A stretch of 17,182 nucleotides of DNA, from NCBI GenBank assembly GCA_019114715.1, contig DXEZ01000248.1, positions 1-17,182 on the forward strand, in the 5' to 3' direction. The notes under the pieces are model-generated. The model was not told the origin of the DNA. It saw nothing but the letters and a program-made list of their open reading frames with translations, and made no database searches. The DNA is from Candidatus Sphingobacterium stercoripullorum (GTDB lineage: Bacteria > Bacteroidota > Bacteroidia > Sphingobacteriales > Sphingobacteriaceae). Below are positions 1 to 7,391 of this stretch, in pieces. The position numbers and the translations under genes were made by a program. How positions within the stretch are numbered: the first letter of the stretch is position 1; each line of letters begins with the position of its first letter.

Positions 1-48
1 CAAATAAAATTATTTATACTAAAGGCAGCTCCAAAAAATGAGTTTCAC

Positions 49-1839
49 ATGAATAAAAACAAAACCTTTTATCTGCTACCACTTGTGCTACTATTGCTGT
101 TTATTGTTAGTGCACCTTTGAAGGGGCAGGATGTTCGTACTCAGTGGTTTGAGGAGGGGAGGTATGGCATGTTTATCCACTGGGGATTATACAGTGCTGC
201 AGAAGGAATCTGGAGGGGTGAGAACACGCGTTATTTAAACAATTATGCCGAGTGGATACGCTATAGAAATCGAATATCAAAGGACGATTATGGCGAGCTT
301 GCTAGGCGCTTTGATTGGGATAAAATAGATCCTGAAAAATGGGTCTTGCAAGCTAAAAAGTCCGGGATGAAATACATAATAATAACTACCAAGCATCACG
401 ATGGCGTAGCGATATGGGATACACAGGTAGGTGAATATTCACTGGCTAAGTTATCGGGTAGCGATAGGGATGTGATAAAAGAAATTGCCGATGCTTGTAG
501 AAAGCACGATATGAAGTTGGGATTTTATTATTCACATTGGATCGATTGGGAGCATCCCTATGCTTGGGATCACAACCAGGAGCTCAACGGACAGGTGAGT
601 GATGCTCAATTTGATGAGTACTGGCAAAGTAAAGCTATTCCGCAAATGAGAGAGCTATTGACAAACTACGGTGATATAGCAATCATGTGGTTTGATATGT
701 GGATTCCCTATGAAAAGACTATTTTTAAGAGAAAGCAATTGGAGCAGGCCGTAGCATTAATCAGAGAGCTGCAGCCCAATTGTCTGATAAACTCACGCTT
801 AGGGCTTCCTACTGATGCGGAGTTTGTAGACTTTCAAACTATGGGTGATAACCAGTTTGGTTCCAGTTATACCGATCACCCTTGGGAAACACCAGGAACA
901 ATAGCCCATTCCTGGGGGTATAGTGCACACGAGCAAGAGTGGAAGTCCACTTCTCAGCTGTTCTCCTCATTAATAGGAAATGTAAGCTTAAATGGAGGCT
1001 ACACCCTAAACATCGGGCCTCGTGCCAATGGAGATATACCTTTTGAGAGTACCCAACGGCTCGATGCCATTGGCCAGTGGTTAAACAGCTATGGAGAGTC
1101 CGTTTATGGAACTACGGGGCTTAATCTTCGGCCAAATCAGCACGATTGGGGGAAGGTGACTTATAATGCTAAGCAAGGGAATATTTATTTGCATGTGTTT
1201 AATTGGCCGCTAGATAAAATATTGCGATTCACAGGGCTGTTAAGTAAGCCGGGCCGCGTAGAACTCCTAGAAGATGGAGGTAAAAAAAGTACGCTTGAAT
1301 ACAAGCAAGAGGGCCCCATCATGCATATCGCACTTCCCAGTGAGCCGGCTAACCCCTATAATTCAATTGTACGGATTCAGGTGAATGACCCGGAGCTAGA
1401 TAAAGCTGTTGTTGGAGAGTCTACCTTTGGAGGCTTTGCGCTAAACACATCCAATACGTTGAACGCTATAAAAGACAAGGTGGTGCCTTATGACGGTAAA
1501 ATGCCAAGTTATGTAGAAACAAGTACTAGCGAACTCCTCTGGGAAGTATATATTCCAAAGGCTGGAGATTATAAGCTGAATCTTTCTGCACATAATCCTC
1601 AGGGTAGTCAGGTGGGCGTTGAGATACAGTTTGGTAATCAGATAGTCCACAAATCAATAACTCCAGACAGCCGCGTGGTTGCAGAACCCAACGAAGAAAA
1701 TTACACCCTTGAGTTTGTAGATAGGGAGTTGGGAAGAATTTTGGTGGATAAACCGGGGAAGATCCAAGTACACATGAAAAAGTCTTCGACTCAGGAAAAC
1801 ATCCTATTTAATTACTTATGGGTAGAAGAAGTTCAGTAA
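49..1839 (+). CDS. Secreted alpha-L-fucosidase, glycoside hydrolase family 29
   Basis: Predicted to release terminal alpha-L-fucose from glycans such as algal fucans or glycoproteins by the retaining mechanism of GH29. The 596-residue protein begins with a signal peptide: a basic start, a Leu-rich core at about residues 8-22, and likely cleavage before Gln27. It is therefore periplasmic or surface exposed. The catalytic barrel spans about residues 30-350. It shows the N-terminal GH29 signature FIHWG (His44-Trp45-Gly46), the KHHDG motif (His116-His117), and IMWFD, whose Asp216 is the probable nucleophile. A beta-sandwich follows at about 360-450. A further region at about 455-596 looks like an extra beta-sandwich or carbohydrate-binding module of unassigned type. 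The acid/base residue was not located with confidence. The start is the first ATG before the signal peptide; a 4-codon overlapping ATG at 38 is out of frame. No SusC/SusD genes are visible, so it may be a solitary enzyme or the end of a locus upstream. Confidence 0.93.
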   Translation: MNKNKTFYLLPLVLLLLFIVSAPLKGQDVRTQWFEEGRYGMFIHWGLYSAAEGIWRGENTRYLNNYAEWIRYRNRISKDDYGELARRFDWDKIDPEKWVLQAKKSGMKYIIITTKHHDGVAIWDTQVGEYSLAKLSGSDRDVIKEIADACRKHDMKLGFYYSHWIDWEHPYAWDHNQELNGQVSDAQFDEYWQSKAIPQMRELLTNYGDIAIMWFDMWIPYEKTIFKRKQLEQAVALIRELQPNCLINSRLGLPTDAEFVDFQTMGDNQFGSSYTDHPWETPGTIAHSWGYSAHEQEWKSTSQLFSSLIGNVSLNGGYTLNIGPRANGDIPFESTQRLDAIGQWLNSYGESVYGTTGLNLRPNQHDWGKVTYNAKQGNIYLHVFNWPLDKILRFTGLLSKPGRVELLEDGGKKSTLEYKQEGPIMHIALPSEPANPYNSIVRIQVNDPELDKAVVGESTFGGFALNTSNTLNAIKDKVVPYDGKMPSYVETSTSELLWEVYIPKAGDYKLNLSAHNPQGSQVGVEIQFGNQIVHKSITPDSRVVAEPNEENYTLEFVDRELGRILVDKPGKIQVHMKKSSTQENILFNYLWVEEVQ

Positions 1840-1875
1840 AATGCAATTGTATTTTTTTGTGTGATGACTATTTTT

Positions 1876-1887
1876 TAGTTTAAACTA
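1876..1887. repeat. 12-bp perfect palindrome upstream of the DUF6929-like gene
   Basis: TAGTTTAAACTA is a perfect 12-bp palindrome 18 bp before the ATG at 1906, in the 66-bp gap after the fucosidase gene. It could be an operator half-site pair or chance in AT-rich DNA. No matching copy was noticed elsewhere in the window. Confidence 0.3.
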
Positions 1888-1905
1888 TTACTATTTGAAT
1901 GCGAT

Positions 1906-2748
1906 ATGGACGTTTTTAGCCTTAGTTTGTTTGTTTATTTAGTGGGCGTAGGAGCAGCCTCAGGATTGGTGTACTCGGATAAATCCTTGAAGGTGATTTC
2001 TGATGATTCCGATGTGCTATACACCTACAATATGGATGGTAATAATATAGATAAGCTAAGTCTGCATCCCTCAGGAGAGCTGCTGGAAAAAAGGGCGAAG
2101 CCTGAAAAGTCGGACTTTGAAGCTATTACTAGCTATCAAGATACGTATTACATTTTTGGATCCGGTTCGGATAAAAATAGGAATTCATTAATCAAGGTAG
2201 CGGGTGAATCAAATGAGGTGACTCAGGAATCCTTGATCCCTTTATACCAAGACCTAAGGAGGGCAGCGGAAATTAGTGAGGAGGATTTTAATATTGAAGG
2301 AGCGATAATTCACAAGGGAGATTTGCTGCTCTTTAACCGGGGGAATGGCCCGTATCAAAAAAACGGGGTGTTTTTTATCGCTGACTTTTTAAACAGCACA
2401 AGTTCTTATAACATCTCCTATCAGCAGATTGATCTTCCTGGAATTCATGGCGTTCCCTTTGGCTTCACCGATGCAATTTTAGAGGAGGATAAAATATACT
2501 TCCTCGCTGCTGCTGAGGCTGGAGAGTCTACTTATCAAGACGGGCAAGTGTTAGGTAGTCTAATAGGAAAAATTGATTTAAAAACTATGCAGCTTGAAAG
2601 CAGTATGCAGATAACAAATAGGTATAAATTCGAGGGGATTACTGTTTTTGAAAAAACGGAAGAAAATACTACGTTTTTATTGTGTGAGGATCCCGATGAT
2701 GGCGGGCAGGAAACTAAAATTTTCAAGCTTGTTCTTCCTAGGTTTTAA
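1906..2748 (+). CDS. DUF6929-like protein of unknown function, predicted beta-propeller
   Basis: This 280-residue protein has no established function. Its motif order resembles the Bacteroidota family DUF6929: an N-terminal GAASGLVYSD segment (about residues 16-25) followed by ISDDSDVLYTY, then FGSGSDKNRNS, then NIEGA with LLLFNRGNG, then FTDAILEEDKIYFLAAAEAGES, and near the end FEGITVFEK and LLCEDPDDGG. These are repeated short beta-strand blocks with acidic turns, as in a beta-propeller. The hydrophobic N-terminus (about residues 4-20) runs straight into the first conserved block, so it may be a strand rather than a cleaved signal peptide, and the location is uncertain. The gene follows the fucosidase by 66 bp on the same strand and could be co-transcribed. 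The family assignment is from memory of motifs and would need a profile search. Confidence 0.68.
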   Translation: MDVFSLSLFVYLVGVGAASGLVYSDKSLKVISDDSDVLYTYNMDGNNIDKLSLHPSGELLEKRAKPEKSDFEAITSYQDTYYIFGSGSDKNRNSLIKVAGESNEVTQESLIPLYQDLRRAAEISEEDFNIEGAIIHKGDLLLFNRGNGPYQKNGVFFIADFLNSTSSYNISYQQIDLPGIHGVPFGFTDAILEEDKIYFLAAAEAGESTYQDGQVLGSLIGKIDLKTMQLESSMQITNRYKFEGITVFEKTEENTTFLLCEDPDDGGQETKIFKLVLPRF

Positions 2749-2767
2749 AGGGATGCTTCTATAAATA

Positions 2768-2781
2768 CCCTAGCCATAGGG
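2768..2781 (+). terminator. Weak hairpin after the DUF6929-like gene
   Basis: CCCTA and TAGGG form a 5-bp stem around a GCCA loop, 19 bp after the stop codon. Only scattered T residues follow (TCTTT, then CCTTTT), so it would be a poor intrinsic terminator. It is offered as a possible 3' end signal only. Confidence 0.25.
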
Positions 2782-2841
2782 GTCTTTAGGTGCCTTTTAG
2801 ACAATAATTAACACTGTACGAATGATTTGTAATGCGTAGTT

Positions 2842-2870
2842 TTACCCTCTGTTTTAATTTCAGGGGGTAA
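2842..2870 (+). promoter_or_regulatory. Stem-loop in the leader of the OmpA-family gene
   Basis: TTACCCTCTG (2842-2851) and CAGGGGGTAA (2861-2870) can form a 10-bp stem with one G-U wobble and a 9-nt loop. No T-run follows, so it does not look like a terminator. It lies about 70 nt before the likely start codon at 2940. It could stabilise the leader of an abundant outer-membrane protein mRNA or bind a regulator. Function is inferred; only the pairing is seen. Confidence 0.45.
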
Positions 2871-2939
2871 CAATTGTTTAGAACCATTGATTAACTATTA
2901 AAGAGATACAAATTAATGGTTTTACAAAACAATAGAGTT

Positions 2940-4958
2940 ATGAAAACATGTATACAAAAAATCAGTGTTATTAGTGTGCTAATTATTTTCTTTAGTATCA
3001 CCCTATTAAACGCCCAAGAGTTGAATACTGACCAGCCGGCGTTTCCAACTAGCCTTCCAGGATTTTATTTAGGAGCCCAAGGAGGGTATTTATTCAAAAA
3101 TAAAGATCTTTCAACTAACAAAGCATATTATCTCAATGAGGGATACTTCGCCGAGCTGATGGCGGGATGGAGAGCACAAAATGGGTTCGCATGGTCCTTA
3201 TCTTTAGGTAGAATGGATTTAAAAAGGAAGTGGCCCAATAGTGAGAGTTTACCCTATAGTATTGATGCGGTAGATGTTTTACAGCCATATAATGAACCTT
3301 CTATTTGGGAGCAAACTCCTTTCAATGGTGAAAGTTTTCAGTTTGATGATAATACGGTACTAGAGAAAGATAAAACAGATTTCTCATCTTGGTATGCCTT
3401 AACCGGTCCGGAGTTCTGGTTTGGCAGAAATGCTTTACAAGGTTTTTTAAGCCTTCAAGCTGGGGTAGGTTATACTCAAATGGGATACCATTACATCAGT
3501 GGAGGTGGAGAGTCATCCACTAAATTGGATTTTGACTATTACGATGTTAATGGTGACTTTGCAGGAGAAGTGGAAGTTGGTGTATTGGATAACAGTTACA
3601 GCCTTTATGGTACAGATGAGAAAACCTACGATAAATTTGTTTCCGATGGCGTTTACGAGGCGCAAAGAAATATAAACTTCATGGCACGTGGTACCGTAGG
3701 AGCTGAGTACTTTTTTACGCCCAAAGTTTCTGCACATTTAAGTGCATCCTACTGGATGATGATGTCACCAAAAATGGCTTCAAATGAAGTTTCCAGAGGT
3801 ATGTATGCATTTAATGGAGAATTAATCGAAGGCTATAAGCCAGCCGGTGACGACGATCCATTTATAAATTTTAGTACGAATCAAATTTCTGGTAAGGGAG
3901 AGTATCTTCATGAGAGGGAACATCCTTCTAAAAATTTAGGCTATATAAGCGCTAATATTGGGTTGAGGTATTGGTTTGGTAGAAAGAATAAAGAGGTGAA
4001 AAAAGAAGAGGTTGTGGAACCAGTTCATACTACTGAGCCGGAGGTTCGTAAAAAAGAACTCTTAGTAACTGTAAAAGATGAGCCTACAGGTCTTGCTTTA
4101 AGTGGCGTTCAAGTGCAAGTTTTAAGAAATGGGAAGCCGTATTATTCTGGAATAACAGATGAAAATGGTGCTCTTGCTAATCTTAGTGAGTTAGAAGCGG
4201 GAGAGTTTGAAATTAAAGGGGTATTAAATGATATAGAAACGACTATCGCTTATTTGAAACCTACAGATTTTGAATCCGAGTCGCTAACTATTCATAAAAC
4301 TTTATTACATAAAGACTTACGATTCACGCTACTAGGTAACACAATAGATGCTAATAATGATAGCCCTATAGGTGGAGTTAAAACTACGTTGACTAATGAA
4401 GGAGATGGTGGTAATAGTTTCCAGAATTCTAATACAGATGGTGTTTTTAAATATCAACTGGAGCAGGGTAGCGACTTTTCAGTATTTGCAGAGCACCAAG
4501 GGTATTTCTCAAATCGTGAAACGCTTTCTACTAAGGGTCTTGATCGAAGTAAAACTCTATATGTAGATTTAAAGCTTGGCCTCAGTGAGCTTAAGGAAGG
4601 AGCGAGTTTTGAATTGAAAAATATTTATTACGATTTTGATAAGTCGAATATTAGACCGGATGCGGCTAGAGTTTTAGATGACCTCTATATTGTTCTTACA
4701 GAGCATCCAAACATGATCATTGAGCTATCATCGCATACTGATAGCCGTGGATCTGATAGCTATAACCTAAAGCTTTCCCAACAAAGAGCGGATGCTGCGG
4801 TGGCTTATTTGGTTAAAAAAGGTATAGAAAAGTATAGGCTCCAGCCCAAAGGATATGGTGAAACTCGACTTGTAAATCACTGTGAGAATGGTGTTGAATG
4901 TAGTGAAGAGGAGCATCAAGCAAATAGACGAACAGAAATTATGATTATAAAAAGGTAA
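2940..4958 (+). CDS. OmpA-family outer-membrane protein with N-terminal barrel and peptidoglycan-binding C-terminus
   Basis: Predicted to link the outer membrane to peptidoglycan. The frame is open from an ATG at 2916, but the ATG at 2940 gives a standard signal peptide (MKT..., hydrophobic core about 8-22, likely cut before Gln26), so 2940 is preferred (672 residues). Residues about 35-348 are rich in aromatic, Gly and Asp residues in alternating patterns and end in GLRYWFGRK, consistent with a barrel. A charged linker (about 350-370) leads to two segments resembling carboxypeptidase-regulatory-like beta-sandwiches (about 371-450 and 460-545). The OmpA domain (about 557-672) contains YYDFDKSNIRP, HTDSRGSDSYN and QANRRTEI. 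Asp601 and Arg616 match the spacing of the two residues in E. coli OmpA that bind diaminopimelate. The gene ends 29 nt before a strong terminator and appears to close its transcription unit. Confidence 0.92.
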   Translation: MKTCIQKISVISVLIIFFSITLLNAQELNTDQPAFPTSLPGFYLGAQGGYLFKNKDLSTNKAYYLNEGYFAELMAGWRAQNGFAWSLSLGRMDLKRKWPNSESLPYSIDAVDVLQPYNEPSIWEQTPFNGESFQFDDNTVLEKDKTDFSSWYALTGPEFWFGRNALQGFLSLQAGVGYTQMGYHYISGGGESSTKLDFDYYDVNGDFAGEVEVGVLDNSYSLYGTDEKTYDKFVSDGVYEAQRNINFMARGTVGAEYFFTPKVSAHLSASYWMMMSPKMASNEVSRGMYAFNGELIEGYKPAGDDDPFINFSTNQISGKGEYLHEREHPSKNLGYISANIGLRYWFGRKNKEVKKEEVVEPVHTTEPEVRKKELLVTVKDEPTGLALSGVQVQVLRNGKPYYSGITDENGALANLSELEAGEFEIKGVLNDIETTIAYLKPTDFESESLTIHKTLLHKDLRFTLLGNTIDANNDSPIGGVKTTLTNEGDGGNSFQNSNTDGVFKYQLEQGSDFSVFAEHQGYFSNRETLSTKGLDRSKTLYVDLKLGLSELKEGASFELKNIYYDFDKSNIRPDAARVLDDLYIVLTEHPNMIIELSSHTDSRGSDSYNLKLSQQRADAAVAYLVKKGIEKYRLQPKGYGETRLVNHCENGVECSEEEHQANRRTEIMIIKR

Positions 4959-4986
4959 CAGCAGGTGCTAAGTTGCGATTACTTAT

Positions 4987-5024
4987 TATTGCTGGGCTCA
5001 GTAGGAGAGTCCAGCAATATTTTT
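4987..5024 (+). terminator. Strong intrinsic terminator of the OmpA-family gene
   Basis: A 13-bp stem with one G-U wobble pairs 4987-4999 (TATTGCTGGGCTC) with 5007-5019 (GAGTCCAGCAATA) around a 7-nt loop. A five-T run follows directly (5020-5024). On the opposite strand no T-run follows the hairpin, so it should act mainly on plus-strand transcripts. It lies 29 nt after the OmpA-family stop codon. Confidence 0.92.
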
Positions 5025-5095
5025 GTGGTCTGATTTATTTGTTATTTTTACCTATAGCTATCTTTAAACCCATTTTAGCGTTAATTTTTTGCAGA

Positions 5096-6079
5096 CTATT
5101 GCGTTTTGAGGTTTTCAATCGCCTGGAGGATACCTATGGAATGCTCGCAAGCATTTATAGTCTTAAAGAGGTTTTTTAGTGTGTTTTCTTCTAATTTGAA
5201 ATCTGCATTGATTTGTAAATAGTGCTTGATGACAGGTACCCCTAACCAGGAGTAGGTCAATGCTGCGTTGCTAATGTCAAATAGCATCTCGCCATCGGGA
5301 TAGTAGATACCCGTATTTTTGAGCACTAAATCTCTAATCAAGTAGCGTGATTTTATGTTTTTTTCCAACAAGTCCGGTTGCCGAGCTAGTAGCATGCTGG
5401 TAAAAGAATGGATTTCTTTGAGCTTCCTACCGTAGCGAACAATATTCCAAAACTGCTCATTATCTTTTGGAAGACGAATTTTTATGTTTGAAGCATGCTC
5501 TTGAGGTTCAAAGAGATGTAAGCTTTTGTTATGTAAAGCACCATATAAATAATCTAATAGATCCACTGCTGTGAAAGATATTTTATATTCATCTCTCAAA
5601 TCTTCATTGTTAAATGCATAACATAAGTTGCCTGCAGTAGGGTTCTTGTCGAACAATAATTTAATGTTTTCCGAAATAGCCTTTAATACGGTGGTGGAAA
5701 AGTTCAACTCTACTTCCTTGTTGTGTACTGCCGTTATAGGAAATAAAAGGCCCGAAGATTGGGAATTGTATGATGGTATGAAAGGTTGGTTGATAAACAA
5801 AAACTCAAACTCAGCATTCTCGTTTTTTTTAGCCACTACAATCGCTTGATTAACTCGGGCCATTGCTCCTAAGAGCTCACGTAAATCTGGGTAATCGCTT
5901 GGTGTTTTTAAAAACCTATAGTCCAATAGACCGCTGATGATAGGTTCGTATAACATTTTATCTTCAGCTAGGAGGCACTCATAAACATTCGGTGTTATGA
6001 TGTGTTTCTTATCAGAAAAAGTGGGCACACTCTCAAATTGAACAAATAAATCACCTAGTGAAAATAAATCCCTGTGCAT
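5096..6079 (-). CDS. Stand-alone protein resembling the C-terminal specificity domain of type ISP restriction-modification enzymes
   Basis: In LlaBIII-type ISP enzymes this C-terminal domain recognises DNA and sits after nuclease, helicase and methyltransferase domains. Here the whole protein is only 327 residues and shows none of those domains: no Walker motif, no NPPY, no PD-ExK. The family-like blocks are in the expected order: LLDYRFLKTPSDYPD (51-65, like the YRPFD...WxY block), IVVAKK and FINQPF (80-100), SGLLFPI (109-115), LLDYLYGALHNKS (174-186) with IRLPKDNEQFWNIVRYGRKL (201-220), and a C-terminal block at about 257-325 resembling the G-x-V/I...GVP...GGYQVLxxWLK region in degenerate form. 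An AGAGGG ribosome-binding site lies 6 nt before the ATG. Its own promoter is likely at 6112-6144. The name is by motif resemblance; DNA binding is not shown. It may have been repurposed. Confidence 0.66.
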   Translation of the reverse strand: MHRDLFSLGDLFVQFESVPTFSDKKHIITPNVYECLLAEDKMLYEPIISGLLDYRFLKTPSDYPDLRELLGAMARVNQAIVVAKKNENAEFEFLFINQPFIPSYNSQSSGLLFPITAVHNKEVELNFSTTVLKAISENIKLLFDKNPTAGNLCYAFNNEDLRDEYKISFTAVDLLDYLYGALHNKSLHLFEPQEHASNIKIRLPKDNEQFWNIVRYGRKLKEIHSFTSMLLARQPDLLEKNIKSRYLIRDLVLKNTGIYYPDGEMLFDISNAALTYSWLGVPVIKHYLQINADFKLEENTLKNLFKTINACEHSIGILQAIENLKTQ

Positions 6080-6111
6080 AGTTTTCCCTCTAATGTCGCC
6101 ATTGGCTTAAT

Positions 6112-6144
6112 TAAAGGTAAGAATAAAAATCGAGTATCTTCAAA
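6112..6144 (-). promoter_or_regulatory. Sigma-ABfr-type promoter for the type ISP-like gene
   Basis: On the minus strand, TTTG (6144-6141), a 21-nt spacer, and TACCTTTA (6119-6112) match the Bacteroidota promoter pattern in 7 of 8 positions of the -7 box. The start point would fall near 6105, leaving a leader of about 25 nt that contains AGAGGG. The -33 element overlaps the T-run of the preceding ychF terminator. Confidence 0.5.
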
Positions 6145-6180
6145 ATAAAAAACCCACTTTGATAGTTCAAGGTGGGCTTA
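6142..6180 (-). terminator. Intrinsic terminator of ychF
   Basis: Read on the minus strand, CCCACCTTGA (6176-6167) pairs with TCAAAGTGGG (6162-6153) around a 4-nt loop, with one C/A mismatch. The stem extends outward by AAG/TTT. TTTTTTATTTT follows (6152-6142). It lies just past the ychF stop codon at 6202 and separates ychF from the downstream type ISP-like gene. Confidence 0.8.
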
Positions 6181-6201
6181 TGAATGTATGTTGTTTGCGC
6201 T

Positions 6202-7302
6202 TTACACGTTGAATCGGAAATGCATAACATCTCCATCTTCAACTACATAAGTTTTTCCTTCCACTCTTAGCTTACCTGCATCTCTCGCTGCACTTTCAGA
6301 ACCATAGGATACAAAATCATCGTAGCTGATTACCTCGGCACGAATAAATCCTTTTTCAAAATCACTATGTATAACTCCTGCAGCTTCTGGAGCTGTAAAT
6401 CCTTTTTCTATCGTCCAGGCGCGTACTTCCTTTACGCCACAAGTGAAGTATGTAGCTAGGTTTAATAGCTTGTATGCTGCACGAATGAGCTTGTTCACGC
6501 CCGATTCTTTTAATCCTAAATCCTCTAAGAACATGGATCTCTCTTCATAGGAATCCAGTTGTGCTATTTCCGATTCAATTTGAGCAGAAATAACAAGAAC
6601 ACTCGCATCCTCTTCTTTTACTGCTTTTTTTACCTGTTCAACGTATTCGTTTCCAGATGATACTGAAGCTTCATCCACATTACATACGTATAACACTGGT
6701 TTTACAGTTAACAGCGTGAGATCTTCAATAAACTCAAAGTCCTCTTCAATTAAAGGGGCTGTACGTGCTGATTTTCCAGATTCTAGATGGGCTTTCATGA
6801 TTGTTAGCACTTCGAAGGTCCGCTTGGCATCTTTGTCAGAGGTTGACTTAGCTATTTTCTCGACTCTTTGGATACGTTTTTCAACTGTATCTAAATCTTT
6901 TAATTGCAATTCTGTATCAATGATCTCCTTGTCTCTTACAGGGTCTACATGTCCATCTACGTGCACTATATTGGAGTCGTCGAAGCATCTCAAAACATGT
7001 ATGATTGCATCAGTAGTTCGGATGTTTCCTAAGAATTGGTTGCCTAAACCTTCACCTTTAGATGCGCCCTTTACTAATCCAGCGATATCAACAATTTCAA
7101 TCGTGTTGGGGAGGACTCTTTGCGGGTTAACGAGCTCGGCGAGCTTAGTTAAGCGTTCATCTGGAACAGTAATTACTCCCACGTTGGGCTCAATTGTACA
7201 AAAGGGAAAGTTTGCTGCTTGTGCCTTAGCATTAGATAAGCAGTTAAAAAGTGTTGACTTTCCAACATTTGGAAGTCCAACAATACCACATTGAAGTGCC
7301 AT
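6202..7302 (-). CDS. ychF: Redox-regulated ATPase YchF (OLA1 family)
   Basis: YchF/OLA1 is a near-universal P-loop ATPase of the Obg clade that binds ribosomes and affects translation and oxidative-stress responses. The 366 residues match the family length (E. coli about 363). The P-loop is GLPNVGKS (9-16). The G3 motif is DIAGL (72-76), followed by the family-typical KGASKGEGLGN. The G4 position reads NVDE (208-211) rather than NKxD, the change that switches the family from GTP to ATP. A helical coiled region at about 125-180 and a C-terminal TGS domain (about 280-364, ending DGDVMHFRFNV) complete the fold. The ATG directly precedes ALQCGIVG, the usual N-terminus. The gene has its own promoter (7339-7369) and terminator (6142-6180) and so is probably a single transcription unit, with possible read-through from the SMR gene 89 bp upstream. 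Confidence 0.97.
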   Translation of the reverse strand: MALQCGIVGLPNVGKSTLFNCLSNAKAQAANFPFCTIEPNVGVITVPDERLTKLAELVNPQRVLPNTIEIVDIAGLVKGASKGEGLGNQFLGNIRTTDAIIHVLRCFDDSNIVHVDGHVDPVRDKEIIDTELQLKDLDTVEKRIQRVEKIAKSTSDKDAKRTFEVLTIMKAHLESGKSARTAPLIEEDFEFIEDLTLLTVKPVLYVCNVDEASVSSGNEYVEQVKKAVKEEDASVLVISAQIESEIAQLDSYEERSMFLEDLGLKESGVNKLIRAAYKLLNLATYFTCGVKEVRAWTIEKGFTAPEAAGVIHSDFEKGFIRAEVISYDDFVSYGSESAARDAGKLRVEGKTYVVEDGDVMHFRFNV

Positions 7303-7338
7303 ATATATAAACCTAATTCAGTATCAAAAAATTTCGTA

Positions 7339-7369
7339 CAAAGATAAAGAAAGCAATGCACAAAGACAA
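7339..7369 (-). promoter_or_regulatory. Sigma-ABfr-type promoter of ychF
   Basis: On the minus strand, TTG (7369-7367), a 20-nt spacer, and TATCTTTG (7346-7339) form a full match to the TAnnTTTG -7 box at the expected spacing. Transcription should start near 7333, giving a leader of about 30 nt before the ychF ATG at 7302. Confidence 0.68.
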
Positions 7370-7391
7370 TCTATCTTTGCAATTCAGCATT

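Noticed and set aside
1891..1899. TACTATTTG-like -7 box before the DUF6929-like gene
   Set aside because: Three rather than two bases separate TA from TTTG, and no -33 element was found at proper spacing.
2916..2939. Upstream ATG at 2916 as the start of the OmpA-family protein
   Set aside because: It would add eight residues before a signal peptide that already begins well at the ATG at 2940.
4973..5179. Small plus-strand ORF of 68 codons after the OmpA-family gene
   Set aside because: It begins with TTG, contains the strong terminator hairpin at 4987-5024, and its 3' end overlaps the type ISP-like gene on the other strand. It is very unlikely to be translated.
5628..5849. Plus-strand ORF of 73 codons inside the type ISP-like gene
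   Set aside because: Antisense shadow with no ribosome-binding site or recognisable motif.
6716..7294. Plus-strand ORF of 192 codons
   Set aside because: Antisense shadow of ychF. The protein is rich in Ser and lacks any family motif, whereas ychF is unmistakable.
7361..7378. Short hairpin after the SMR gene (CAAAGA with TCTTTG) as a terminator
   Set aside because: Only 6 bp with no T-run on the minus strand, and it overlaps the ychF -33 region.
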